Assembly: GCA_001692895.1 (NCBI GenBank)
Contig: KV748195.1
Coordinates: 1,240,001 to 1,304,000 of the forward strand
Reading direction: 5' to 3'
Source: Cenococcum geophilum 1.58
Lineage: Eukaryota > Ascomycota > Dothideomycetes > Gloniales > Gloniaceae
DNA: 64,000 nt
Below the pieces are notes generated by a model. It made no database searches. It was not told where the DNA came from and saw only the letters and a program-made list of their open reading frames with translations. Made by a program: the position numbers and the translations under genes. Below, piece by piece: positions 11,915 through 24,501 of the stretch. Within the stretch, counting starts at the first letter, position 1; each line of letters begins with the position of its first letter.

Positions 11915-13135
11915 GAAAATCTTATACGGCCCTAAATTAATACTATTTACTAGGCTAATACTATGCGTAGGGACTAGGCCTTTAAGAAAGATATATAGCT
12001 TAATATATAATAAATCTATATACTATACCGCCCCTAAACTACCTATATTACGCTACTTACATTAAAGACCTAGGAAGTTAGTAATAACTTAAAAAAGCCC
12101 CCTATAGAGAGCTTAGGCCCTATATAGCTATAAAGAATAGTAAGGAATATTAGACGCTATACTAAATTAATAAACTAAAGGAATAACTTACGGAAGATAG
12201 AATAGGAGCTAAGAAAGATTATAAACCCTAAACTATAAAATATGGTTTAGTAAATAGCTATAAGGAAACCTACGGACCTTCCACTAATTAATATCTACTA
12301 TATTAGCGCTATAGGATTTTACTAGAACTTAGTTTAGCCTAATACTATTACTTTTATAACTAGCTTATATAAAATTAACTAAATACTTAAGAAAAAAAAA
12401 AGTAGGCTTAGTGGATAAAAAAGCAAGCTTATAGACGAGGAGCTAGTAAAATAGAAACTACCCTATTAATACTAAAAGTTTAAAGATATATTCTCTAAGG
12501 TAATATTTAATATACTTTTACCATACTAACTATATAACTATAAGATCAAGATTAAGTTAGATAAGGAAAACGCCCTTAGCTATACCCCCCTCTATAAATA
12601 ATCTATTGCTAAGTTATAGGCTACTAAGTAGTACTTTATTAATAACCTAGTAAAGGGGTTTATTAAGCCTAGCTAGGCCCCTTTTACCTCCCCTATTTTC
12701 TTTATAAAAAAGCTAAATAGAGGACTTTATTTCTATATTAACTACTATAAGCTTAATAATATAACCCGCAAAGACCGTTATTCGCTACCCCTACTTAATA
12801 AGACACTAGCCCAAATAAATAGAGCTAAGGTATTTATAAAGCTTAATATCTATTAGGCTTTTTATCAAATTAGAATAAACCCTAAATTTATAGATCTTAC
12901 TATATTTTAGACTTAATATAGATTATATAAGTATAAAGTACTTCCTTTTAAACTAACTAACGGACTAGTTATATACCAACAATATATAAATAATATACTC
13001 TTTAACTACCTTAACGACTTCTGCACGGCTTACCTAAATAATATTATAATTTACTCTAAAAATAAGTTAAAATACGAGGAACACGTCTATAAGGTTCTAT
13101 AATAACTCTATAAGGCTAGCCTCCAGGCCAATATT

Positions 13136-13351
13136 TATTAGCGACTTAGTCAATCAAGGCGTAGGCACGGCAAAAGGGACGCGTAAGCCTATACGATTAG
13201 ATTATCTATAAACGAGAATCTAAAGCTAGGGAAAGGAAAGGAGAAGAAGAGCAGCGCCGTTTAGTATTTTATAAGATCTTTACGTCACGTGACCGCAATA
13301 TACGGCAATTTGTAGCAATTTGTAGATGCAAAGTTCTGCAGTGCTGTAACA
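13136..13351 (-). repeat. 3' LTR of Gypsy-A copy 2
   Basis: Reverse-orientation Gypsy-A LTR. A polypyrimidine run (complement of the polypurine tract) lies next to it at about 13,354-13,360. Confidence 0.85.
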
Positions 13352-16300
13352 TTACCCCCCCTCTAAAAAAGCCTGCCCTTAGGCTTTGTCGCTAAAAGTC
13401 TTAGCAAGAGAATCTAACTAATTAAACAACTTTGACCGCCGGTTAAAGTTCCTAGATATTTTAAGACCTTATATAACTAAGAAATTTCTAAGGTGTTTTT
13501 ATCCTTATGTTCTTTTAGTAGCTTATTATCTTTATTATACTAGCATTCTATTTACTTATCTAGGTACTTTAGCGGTCTAAGTTTATTAGGGTAACGGCTA
13601 TAGAACTCCTAAAGCTTATAGGGACTACCTATAAAGTTCTATATAGGGTACTAAGTGGGGTCTANGTTATANCCTTTCTAACTAATANNATANTTTAACG
13701 TTCCCNTTATAAGNTTANAGGCNAGTATTTCTTTAATTTCCTATTTATTATCGCCATTAACTTAAATTAGTAGGGGAGGTTTATTCTTTTATCTAGGTAG
13801 TAGGTTATTTATAGCTTTCTATAGCTTATCCGGTAAGAAAATAGGGTGAACTTTAATTAAGTCTGGGAGCTTAACCTTATACAAGTTGCCTACTTTATTA
13901 AAAATCTTATACGGTCCTGCTATTTTATAGTCTAGCTTATAGCTAGGCCGTTCTATCTTTTAGTTCTTTATTATAACCTAGACTATATCGCCTATAGTAA
14001 AGTTAGGCTCACACCTATACTTATTCGCCTACTATTTTATTAATTTTTAGGCCTTTTTTAGGTTTATATAAGCTACTTTTTAGGCTTCTTCTAAGCGCTT
14101 AGCGTACTACTAGGCTTCCTTATAAGATAGTTTTTCGCGTATAGTCTAGGGCCCTTTTAGTCTTTTTTAGTTAAAGCTTATATAGGGTAGGTAACCTATT
14201 TCTAGTTAAATAGGTGCAAATCCGGTAGAGTTATAGGGTAGGGTTACTTGGGCGTAGTTTATTAAGGGTAATAGTTTAGCCTAGTTATCTTAAAAGTAGT
14301 TAATAAAAGGCCGGAGTCTCTAGTCTAAGTATTAATTTATAATCTCCGTTTAACCGTCTATCTGGGGGTAATATGCCGTAAAAAGCTTTAGCTTAATATC
14401 TAGGATCTAGGTGAACTTATTTTAAAAGGCTAATATAAACTACGGCCTATAGTTGGATATAATAGTATCTAGTGGTTTATAAATTTGGTAGATATAGTAG
14501 ATATATAGTTAGGCCGCCTTTTTAGCATTAATATTCTTATAATAGGGAATTAAGAACGGGCGCTTGCTAAAGCAGTTAACTAGGATTATAACTATATTAT
14601 ATCCGTTATAGTCTAGAGGTAGCTTATAAAAGTCTATAAAGATATATTACTAGGGACGGTTAGGTATTAGGAGGGGTTTTAATAGTCCTAGGGTCTTATC
14701 TCGTGGAATTATAGACCTATAGCAGTTATTGCAGTTCCGTATATAGCGGTTAATATCTATAATTATTCCGGGCCAGTAGTAGCGGTTGCTAATAATCCTA
14801 TAGGTCTTATTTTTTTCTAGGGTAGGCTATAAAGACCTAGGCATATACTTCGGCAATAAGCTAAGTCCGTAAGTTCTGTTCCTCTACTACTACTAGCTAT
14901 TTACAGTACTTAAGCAGTCCAATTTTAAGGGACTATAGGCTAGAAACGTTTTTTTACCTTTTTGCGGTACTCCTATAGAGAAGGGGCCGTACGGTTTACC
15001 TATAGTAGTTTATTAATAAGGTTTAGTTCTATAGAGTTAATAGGGTATATCTTAGCATCTAAAGAGTCTATATTTAGTTCTGCCCGTATTTAAAAGTTAA
15101 GGTACTTTAGTTATAGTAGCGCTTAGGTCCGTAATAAGGTCTTTATAGCTATCTAGTTATTTATATCCTATTTACGCCTTATAAAAGCGTCCGCACGGTT
15201 AGTGGTGCCTAGCCTATATATAATTAGGAAGTTAAACTAAGATAGGATGTCTACTTAGCGCGCCTATCGGGCTATAAGGGCCTTTATTATTATAAAATAT
15301 TCTAAAGCCTTATAATTGGAAACTACCTAAATAGACTTAGGGGTGCCTTCTAGTTAGGCTCGCCAGTGCTAAAAGCTAGAGATAATAGCTAGCATTTCTT
15401 TATTATAAATTGGGTAGTTTAGCTTAGCATTTACTATAGCCTTTAAATAGTAAGCAATAGGGTGCTATTCTCCGTCTATCTACTTTTAGGAGTAAATACC
15501 AGCTATAATATTATCTAAGGCATTAGTTTCTAGTATTAAGGGCTATTTTAGGTTAAAGTGGGTAAGTAAGGGAGTAGAGACCAGTTGTTTCTTAAGCTCG
15601 TTAAAGGCCTGCCTATATACAGTATTAAAGTAAAAGGGCCGGTCCTTATAGGTAAGTAGGCTTAGTAGCCGGGTAATCCTACTATAGTTCTTAATAAAGC
15701 GTTAGTAAAAGTTATAGAACCCTAAAAATAACTATACCCCCTTTACAGTCCTTAGGGGTACCTATTAATTAATTATAGCCGTCTTTTTTAGGTCTGCCTT
15801 AATCCTATTTATACTAATAATAAACCCTAGGTACTTTATACGCTTAATATTAAATTCTAACATCTTAATATTGGCTTAAAGGCTAGCTTCCTAAAGCCGT
15901 TATAGGACTTTATAGATATGCTCTTTATATTTTAGTTTATTTTTAGAGTAGATTATAATATTATCCAGGTATGCTGTATAGAAGTTATTAGGGTGGTTAA
16001 ATAGTACATTATTTATATATTGTTGGTATATAGCCAGTCCGTTAGTTAGTCTAAAAGGTAGTACTTTATATTTATATATTTCATAACGGGTCCAAAACGT
16101 AATAGGGTCTTTTAATTTAGGGTTTATCCTAATTTAGTAAAAAGCCTAGCAGATATTAAGCTTTGTAAAGATCTTAGCTCTACTTATGTAGGCTAAAGTC
16201 TTATTAAGTAAAGGTAGTAGGTAGCGGTCTTTAAGGGTTAAATTATTAAGCTTATAGTAGTCGATACAGAAACAAAGTCCTCTATTTAACTTTTTAGTAA

Positions 16301-18818
16301 AAAGAATAGGTAAGTTAAAAGGGGCTTACTAGGCTTAATAAAGCCCTTATCTAGGTTATTAATAAGATACTACTTTATAGCCTATAATTTGGCAGTAGAT
16401 TGCTATTAGAGGGGGCTATAGCTAAGGGTAACTACCTTATCCGGCTTAATTTTAATCTTATAGTTATACAGTTGGTAAGGTAGGAGTATATTAGACACTA
16501 CTTTAAAAAAGGTGTCTTTAAATTTCTAGTATTAGCGGGGCAGTTTCTGTTCTACTAGCTCCTTATCTATAAGCTCGCCTTTCTCTTAGGCTAGGGCTTC
16601 TTTCTCTTTAATTATTTAATTAATTTTGTATAAGCTAGTTATAAAGGTAACGGTATTAGGCTAAACTAGGTTCTAGTAGAATTCTATAGCGCTAATATAG
16701 CAGATATTAACTGGTAGGAGGTCCGTAGGTTTCTTTATAGATATTTATTAGACCGTATTTTACGGTATAAGGTTTATAGTCTTCCTTAGCTTATATTCTA
16801 TTTTCCATAAGTTATCTTTTTAGTCTATTAGTTTAGTATATTATCTAATATCCCTAGCCTCCCTTTATAGCTATATAGGGCCTAAGTTCTCTATTAGGGA
16901 CTTAGCTAGGCTACTACTAACTTCCTAAGTTTTTGGTGCGGGTAGTATAATATAGGTAGTCTAGGGGCGGCGTAGTATACGGATTAAGCTATATATCCTT
17001 CTTAAAAGCGTAGTCCCTACGCGTTATATTAGCCTAGTAAACGGTGTTTATCTACGGCCGTATAAGGTTTTCTATTATAATACTAATCTCTTTTATAAAG
17101 AAAGGCGTTAGGGGTATAGTTTTAGGCTAGATAAGCTGCCTATTCTGTATATTAAGCTATAAGCCTAAATAGGCTAGCTATTTTCTCCTTAAGATTATAT
17201 TATAGCTTCTAAGGTCCGTAATAAGGAAGGGGATATTATACTACCTTTGTTTATTAACGCGAAGGTAAATCTATAAGATAGTTATAATAGGTAGCCCTAT
17301 CCGTCTGTTATAACCGTAAATAGGGATTAGTTTAGGCAGTTCTTTAAGGGGTATATTTAAAAAGTCAGCCAGTTTTGCAGCGTACTTTATATTAATTAAG
17401 GTAAAGGCATTTGCTCCTAAGTTAGCTAAAGTAGAGGTTAAAACTTAATATTTATTATAAAATAAAGTATAAGGGATAGTGTAGCTTCTTCTACTAACTA
17501 GCCGACCTAGATTAATATATAATATATTAATCCCTTTTAACCCTAGAGAGGAGTCTTCCTCTAAAGTTCCTCTTTTTCGGCTCCGTACTATTCTCCTAAA
17601 TTAATAGGACCTCGTTTGTCTTTACCTTTATTAAGTAGTTCCTTATAGGGTAGCCTATTTAACCATATAAGAAGTAAGCTCCTTAATCGCTAAGGGCCTA
17701 TATATAGGGGTTACTATATATAGGCCGGGTGTACACTAGGCCCATAGTAGGGATAGCTACGCGGCTAGCTACTAGGTTAACTATAGGAGTTGCTAATTAT
17801 ACTAGGGCAGTACGGGCCGTATTTATAGTACTTATAGCCTAGTTTATAAGGTTTCTAGTTTTTAGCCAATTAGCACGTACCTTAATTTAACGAAGGCCTT
17901 AGTTAATAGCTAGGCAATAGTCTATAAGTTCCTTTAACGTTTATACTATAGTATAAGCTAGTAATACGGTCCGCTGTAGGTCTAGGGTAAGCTTATTAAA
18001 GAGGTTTAGTAGTAGGTCTTCCTAGGGGATCTAGGCCTATCTAGCCAGGTATAAAAAGCGGGTTTAAAAGGCTAAAAAGGTCTCCGTTATTTTTATATTT
18101 AGGCTTTTATAGCTAAGGCGGGCGTTTTATACTTTAAAAGGGTCTTTATAAATAGAAGACAAGTATTTAATTATTTCTTCTTTAAAGATAAAGGGGTCTA
18201 TTAAGTCTTTAGTATATCGTAGGCGTAAAGGCATCTAGGCGTCTCCGCTAATACGGCTAAAGACATAGGCCATTTTAGCTTAGGCGTTAGGGAAGTAGTC
18301 TATATTAACTTTAAGCTTATCCCATAATTAAAGCTTTTAATTATTAAATATAGGGTCGGTTCCGTTTATAAATAGCAGGGGATCCGCAACCTTTGCCGAC
18401 CGCTTTAGTGCTATATAGGCCTTAGTAGATCTACTAAGGCGCTAGAATAGGGCCTAAAGGATTATAGCAAGTCTTTAGTTATCTAGTAATAACTTATTAT
18501 TAGATATAGGGGTATCTCTAGCTTTAAGCAGCTCTCGCAGTCGTTTAATTTTAGTATTGGTAGCCGTAAGCTCCGCCTAGGGGGTTAAAACGTTAATTAT
18601 TTCTTCGTCTAAAGTATTTAAGGGTCCTACAGCTACTTTACCTGCTACTATATTTCGTGGCATAGTAGTAGGGGTATTAGGTAATTCTAGGTAATTTCTT
18701 TAGGAGTTCTAGTCTATATATATCTTATAGGTCCTTTCCTTAGGGTTCTATTCTTTTCTTTTAGGTCCTGTCCTTATGGTCCTAGTAATGTCCTTAGGGT
18801 CCTATTTTGTATTCTTAT

Positions 18819-19049
18819 TGTCTATACAAGTAGAGATTATAAATATCGTTACTAGATAAATGGCGTGGAGCGTATACGGTAGGGGCCGCATGGCGTAGCG
18901 TAGGTTACCTAACCACCTACGGCCCGATAGATAGCCCGACCTTTACTACCCCTTTCTTTCTCTTTTAGTAGACTAGAGGAAGAACACAAATAAATTAAGA
19001 ACCAGTTACCTTATATTGCAATTGCAGTACCCCCCGGGTGATACTGACA
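18819..19049 (+). repeat. Left LTR of the gag-only element
   Basis: A 231-bp repeat with a conserved twin at 21473-21703. It contains CTACGGCCCGATAGATAGCC and a C-run near its 3' end. Confidence 0.87.
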
Positions 19050-21247
19050 CTAATTAGTGATATCACAGATCAGAATCCGGTGTTATTACGAAGAGAGATA
19101 ACACGCGATCGCTCCTACCAAGGCCCGTTAATCTCGTCGCGTTTGCTAAGGAGAACCCTTCCTACCAAGGCCCTGGGAACTCAAAGAACCAACTCCTACC
19201 AAGGCTTCGTTTGGTTCGCGTCCATCACGCAAATTAACCACTTAATAAGGAGAACCCTTCCTACCAAGGCCCTGGGAACTCAAAGAACTGGCTCCTACTA
19301 AGGCTTCGTCCGGTTCGCGTCTATCACGCAAATCAATACCCAGTACGACCTCTTTACTGAGCGCCAGTACCCCCAGCAGCGTCAACAGCACGCCCTAAAC
19401 GCCAGCGTATCCCCTTCCTTCCTACGGCCTTTGCAAGCCACGAACACCATAACCTACACCACGATCTACGCCAGTTATGTCCGACATAGGAATCCAACGT
19501 CCGCGCTGGGGCAATGGGATTACCCTAACCAATGAGACTACTACAGAAGATGTCACCAACTATATTGACTTCAAAATTAATAAGTATACCAAATGCAATT
19601 TTAAGGATAAAAGCCTATAGAAATTATACTAAAAGGACTTTAATAATTTTAAGGTATAGACATTTAAAGACGCTAATAGGTCTGCAATTAAAAGACTTAA
19701 ATAACTGCTCTGACGTAATGGAGTATAGGTCTTTAATAAGAAGAGTAAATTAGTACCATAAGCACTGTACAACGTCGCCCACGAGGACGACCCTACGGAA
19801 TGGTTAGATGCAGAAATTAAGCTATTTATCGACAACGAAGGACCCTTTAATTCGTATATTATTAACCGTCGCCTCAAATCACGTTTATTAACTCCCTCAA
19901 CGTCATCTACCCCAACCCCAGTTGTCTTAAATGACCTCCCTACGGCCGAGCCTCCCTCGCCTATAAACGTCACGGCTCCCTCTATAAACGTCACGGCTCC
20001 CTCTATAAAAGCTACANCCGCCGTTAACTACGGCAGAGACTTAGCAACCCTAGTAAAGATATATACGGAGGAAAGTAAATACAGCGGAGAGAATAATAAC
20101 TTTGACCGCAAGCTTATAATTTTTAACAACCTTTATAACAGAGTTAGTATACCGTAAAAGGCAAAGATTAAAGGCTTTCCAATAATGCTATATAGTATTA
20201 CTCTTAACTTCTACTATAAGAATAAGGCAACCTACACCACCTTTAACAGCATCTGCAATGCCGTATATAACTATTTTAAAGGACCGGAATATAAGCGTGG
20301 AATTCTAACAAAGTGGAACGCTATAACTCTTAAGATAGTAATAATAAAGAGCGAGGGCAAGTATATAGAGGACTGCCTACAGCTATTACTTAACGACCTC
20401 CGTCACTTATAGCATAGTCTTAATACTAACCTCCGCAATAACGACTTCCTCCATAATAAGCTCATCGTCGCTTGCTAAGACGTCGCTGCTTGCTAGGCAG
20501 CTTGCTCTAATCTACCTACCATACTTACCGGCCTTATGAACAGCCTATAATCGTCAATTGTTACTTATAGGAAGATCAATAGTACTATAAGACAGCTTGC
20601 TGACGTATTTTTTACTAATCGTTGCTATTACCAATTAATATCCCAACCAAGTTCATCAAATAATCGTTACGGCAATAATGCTAGGACGTGCTTCGTGTGT
20701 AAGAAAGGAGACTATTAGTCAACTAGGCATACTAAGGAAGAACATAATAAAGTAAGAGAAGGATTTAAGAGATGTGTCTACTAGTACCTTACGGACAACG
20801 ATATTAATAACAATTTCGACAAGGATATAACGGCCATAGCACTTAATACATCAACTCCAACTACCACTAGCGGCAATTTCTTCTACGACGACTATAGTAT
20901 TAAGCACTTTATAACTTTAAATGGGCCAATACTAATTAAAACCGCTAAGAATATAGTCACATCTATAAACAACAATGCCTTTATCTACGGCCTTACTAGC
21001 AGTATAGAACCTAGTGGTATAAAACCTAGCGGTACGGAACCTAGTATAGCAAGGTATGGTGATAAGGTTAATACAGAGAACCTTACGGTTAATATCGACT
21101 TCCTTAACTGTCATTTCGACGACAACGGATAGGACTTAGCCCTTCCACCTACTTTCCCCTATGGTCTGCGACAACTTTTATACCTTCTAAAGCCGCCATA
21201 CCTTTAGTTCTGACTTCAACTACGCTCTGTTATAGGATACTCCTATA

Positions 21248-21382
21248 ACACCTTCCGCAATATTTACAATATCCGCAATATCCGCAATATCCGCAATATC
21301 CGCAATATCCGTAGCGATATCCGCAATATCCGTAACGATATCCGCAACGTCTGCAATATCCGTAATATTCGCAATACCAAAA
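21248..21382 (+). repeat. 9-bp tandem array (unit about CCGCAATAT)
   Basis: About a dozen tandem copies of CCGCAATAT, some with 6-bp expansions (CGTAGCGAT), near the 3' end of the gag-only element. It reads as repeated Ile-Ser-Ala in one frame, but I take it as a minisatellite rather than a protein domain. Confidence 0.8.
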
Positions 21383-21472
21383 CATCCGTAATTACTGCCC
21401 CGAGCACCTGTTAACCTATATACTTCCCCTTTATACTTTCTTACCTTCTTTTCTTTTTATAAATGCCGCTAG

Positions 21473-21703
21473 TGTCTATACGAGTAGAGATTATAAATAT
21501 CATTACTAGATAAATGGCGTGGAGCGTATGCGGTAGGGGCTGTATAGCGTAGCGTAGGTTACCTGACCACCTACGGCCCGATAGATAGCCCGACCTTTAC
21601 TACCCCTTTCTTTCTCTTTTAGTAGATTAGAGGAAGAACACGAATAAATTAAGAACCAGTTACCTTATATTGCAATTGCAGTACCCCCTAGGTAATACCG
21701 ACA
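21473..21703 (+). repeat. Right LTR of the gag-only element
   Basis: A 231-bp repeat followed by the CTTAT duplication. Confidence 0.87.
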
Positions 21704-21761
21704 CTTATAGATATATTTAAGTTCCTTCTTAGGAAGAAAGAGTAGAGTAAGCTTTAGATAA

Positions 21762-21977
21762 TATTAGCGACTTAATTAATTAAGGTATAGGCATAGTAAA
21801 AGGGACGCGCAAGCCTATATAATTGGATTGTTTATAAACGAGAATCTAAAGCTAGGGAAAGAAAAGGAGAAGAAGAGTAGCGCCGTTTAGTGTTTTATAA
21901 GATCTTTACGTTACGTAACCGTAATATACGGCAATCTATAGCAACTTGCCGGTGCGAAGTTCTATAGTGCCGTAATA
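21762..21977 (-). repeat. 5' LTR of Gypsy-A copy 2
   Basis: Reverse-orientation Gypsy-A LTR ending at 21977, followed by the ATATT duplication. Confidence 0.85.
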
Positions 21978-23835
21978 ATATTAAGAAGTTAAAATTTAGT
22001 ATAAAGCGTATAAAGTACCTAGGGTTTATTATTAGTATAGATAGAATTAAGGCTAACCTAGAAAAGACGGCCGTAATTAATTAGTAGGAACTACTACGGA
22101 CCGTAAAAGGGGTATAGTTATTCTTAGGCTTCTATAACTTCTACTAACACTTTATTAAGAACTACAGTAGAATTACTTAGCCCCTTAGCCGCCTTACTAT
22201 AAAGGACCGGCCCTTTTACTTTAACACTATATATAAGCAGGCTTTTAATAAGCTTAAGAAACGACTAGTCTCCACTCTCTTACTTACCTACTTTAACCTA
22301 AAATAGCCCTTAATGCTAGAAATAGATGCCTTAGATAGTGTTATTACTAGTATTTATTTCTAGAAGTAGATGGATAGAGAATAGCACCCTATTACTTACT
22401 ACTTAAAGACTATAATAGATACTAAGCTAAACTACCCAATCTATAATAAAGAAATGTTAGCTATTATCTCTAGCTTTTAGCACTGGCGAGTATAGCTAGA
22501 AGGGACCCCTAAGCCTATTTAGGTAGTTTCAGATTATAAGGCCCTAGAATACTTTATAATAACTAAGGTCCTTACGGCCTAGTAAGCGCGCTAGGCAGAC
22601 GTTCTATCCTAGTTTAACTTCCTAATTATATATAGGCTAGGCGTTACTAACTATACGGACGCCCTTATAAGACGTAAATAGGACCTAAATAACTAGATAG
22701 CTGTAAAGATCTTATTACGGACCTAGATACTACTACAACTAAAGCACCTTAACCCTTAGATATAGGAAGAACTAAGTACTAAATCTCTAAGTGCTAAGAT
22801 ATATCCTATTAACCCTATAGAATTTAACCTTATTAATAAACTACTATAAGTAAACCTTACGGACCCTTCTTTATAGGAATACCGCGAAAAGGTAAAGGAT
22901 ATTACTAGCCTATAGTCCCTTAAAAATAGACTACTTAAGTACTAGGAATAGAACTTATAAACCTGACTTATTACTAAAGTATATACCTAAGTCTCTACAG
23001 CTTACCCTAGAAAAAATAAGACCTATAAGATTATTAGTAACCGTTACTATTAGCCTAGAATAGTTATAAATATTAACCGTTACGTACGGAACTGTAATAA
23101 CTGCTATAGGTCTATAATTCTACAAGATAAGACCCTAGGACTATTAAAACCTCTCCTAATACCTAACCGCCCCTAGTAGTATATCTTTATAGACTTTTAT
23201 AAGCTACCTATAGACCGCAACGAATATAATATAGTTATAATTTTAGTTAACTGCTTTAGCAAGCGCCCGTTCTTAATTCCCTGTTATAAGAATATTAATG
23301 CTAAGGAGGCGGCCCAACTATATATCTACTACGTTTACCGTATTTACGGACTACCAGATACTATAGTATCTAATTACAGCCCATAATTTATATTAGCCTT
23401 TTAAAACAAGTTTATCCAGATCCTAGGTATTAGGCTAAAGCTCTTTATAATATACTACCCCTAAATAAATAGCTAGATAGAGATTATAAATTAATATTTA
23501 GATTAGAGACTTTAGCCTTTTATTAACTACTTCTAAGATAACTAGGGCAAACTACTACCCCTAATAGACTATGCCTAGGCGACCCTACCCTATAACTCTA
23601 CGGGATTTGCACCTATTTAACTAGAAATAGGGTATTTACCCTAAATAAGCTTTAACTGGGATAGACTAGAAGGACCACAAACTATACGCGAGAAACTGTC
23701 TTATAAGGAAGCCTAGCAGTACGCTAAGCGCTTAGAGGAAGCCTAGACAGTAGCCTATATAAATCTAAAAAGGCCTAAAAATTAATGGTATAGTAGATAA
23801 ATAAGTATAGGCGCGAACCTAACTTTACTATAAGT

Positions 23836-24054
23836 AAAAAATGGCAGAACCTAGTAGATCTTCGCACCGGTAAGTTACTACAGATTGCTATATATTGCGG
23901 TTACGTAATATAAAGATCTTATAAAATATTAAGCGGCGCTACTCTTCTTCTCCTTTTCTTTTCCTAGCTTTAGATTCTCGTTTATAGACAATCCAATTAT
24001 ATAGGCTTACGCGTCCCTCTTACCGTACTCATGCCTTAATTAACTAAGTCGCTA
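23836..24054 (+). repeat. 3' LTR of Gypsy-A copy 1 (main part)
   Basis: It matches the 7075-7311 LTR in the same orientation. The terminal three bases lie at 30469-30471, beyond the TA-flanked foldback element that inserted close to its end. Confidence 0.8.
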
Positions 24055-24301
24055 ACGTAGTCTGTAGGCAAGTGGCCCACGCGGACAAGTGGCCTACCTT
24101 AAAAACTTACCAAAAAATCGCACTTTAATATCTTAATAACCACCCAATAATAAATTCTAATAATTTAGATTTAGACTTTTATATACACTCTACACCTTCT
24201 ATTAAAGTTGTATAGTAATTAGTTTAGTGGTTTTTAAGATATAGTAATATAGGTTTATTTTGGCCCCCAAATTATAATATCTTAAAAACCACTAAACTAA
24301 T

Positions 24302-24501
24302 TGTTGGATCACAAGGGGATATCACGTAGCTACGGTTCGTAGATAGTATGATAATTATTATTCTTCTTTCTTCCAAGAAAGGGGAAGGGTAAGGAACTTA
24401 AGGTTCCTTACCACGCTAGTGCCGCGGCAACACGTGACGGCAACTTACCTTACGTGACGGCAATTTGCCGCATATGGCGGCAATTTACCCTATTCCTAAT
24501 A
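24302..24501 (-). repeat. 3' LTR of the Copia element
   Basis: About 96% identical to 30091-30290. It contains repeated CACGTGACGGCAA and GGCGGCAATTT motifs. Confidence 0.88.

Larger units (their letters stand above)
18819..21703 (+). mobile_element. Gag-only Copia-like LTR element (LARD-like), fossil
   Basis: LTRs of 231 bp at 18819-19049 and 21473-21703 start TGTCTATAC and end with GACA. CTTAT duplications lie at 18814-18818 and 21704-21708. The plus-strand interior encodes a gag-like region (about 19,760-21,130) with a Cys-rich knuckle (C-x2-C spacing, about 20,690-20,740) resembling fungal Copia gag. No protease, integrase, RT or RNase H follows. The interior ends in a 9-bp array. The gag region has a handful of breaks and is less damaged than the surrounding Gypsy sequence. 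It would depend on another element's enzymes. Confidence 0.82.
13136..21977 (-). mobile_element. Gypsy-A copy 2 inserted in reverse into the RT region of copy 1, fossil
   Basis: The 3' LTR is 13136-13351 and the 5' LTR is 21762-21977 (216 bp each). ATATT duplications lie at 13131-13135 and 21978-21982. Minus-strand remains from right to left: gag start near 18,663, zinc knuckle about 17,690-17,635, protease about 17,450-17,200, RT (active-site box about 15,990-15,955), RNase H about 15,750-15,200, integrase about 14,950-13,900, chromodomain-like block about 13,740-13,540. It belongs to the same family as its host and carries the nested element 18819-21703 in its 5' leader. Dozens of breaks. 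The LTRs differ at tens of transition sites, consistent with RIP. Confidence 0.87.

Noticed and set aside
11484-12065. 193-codon open frame crossing the right LTR of the TRIM-like element
   Set aside because: It runs from the element's interior through the LTR and the target duplication into the host Gypsy DNA, so it cannot be an ancestral gene.
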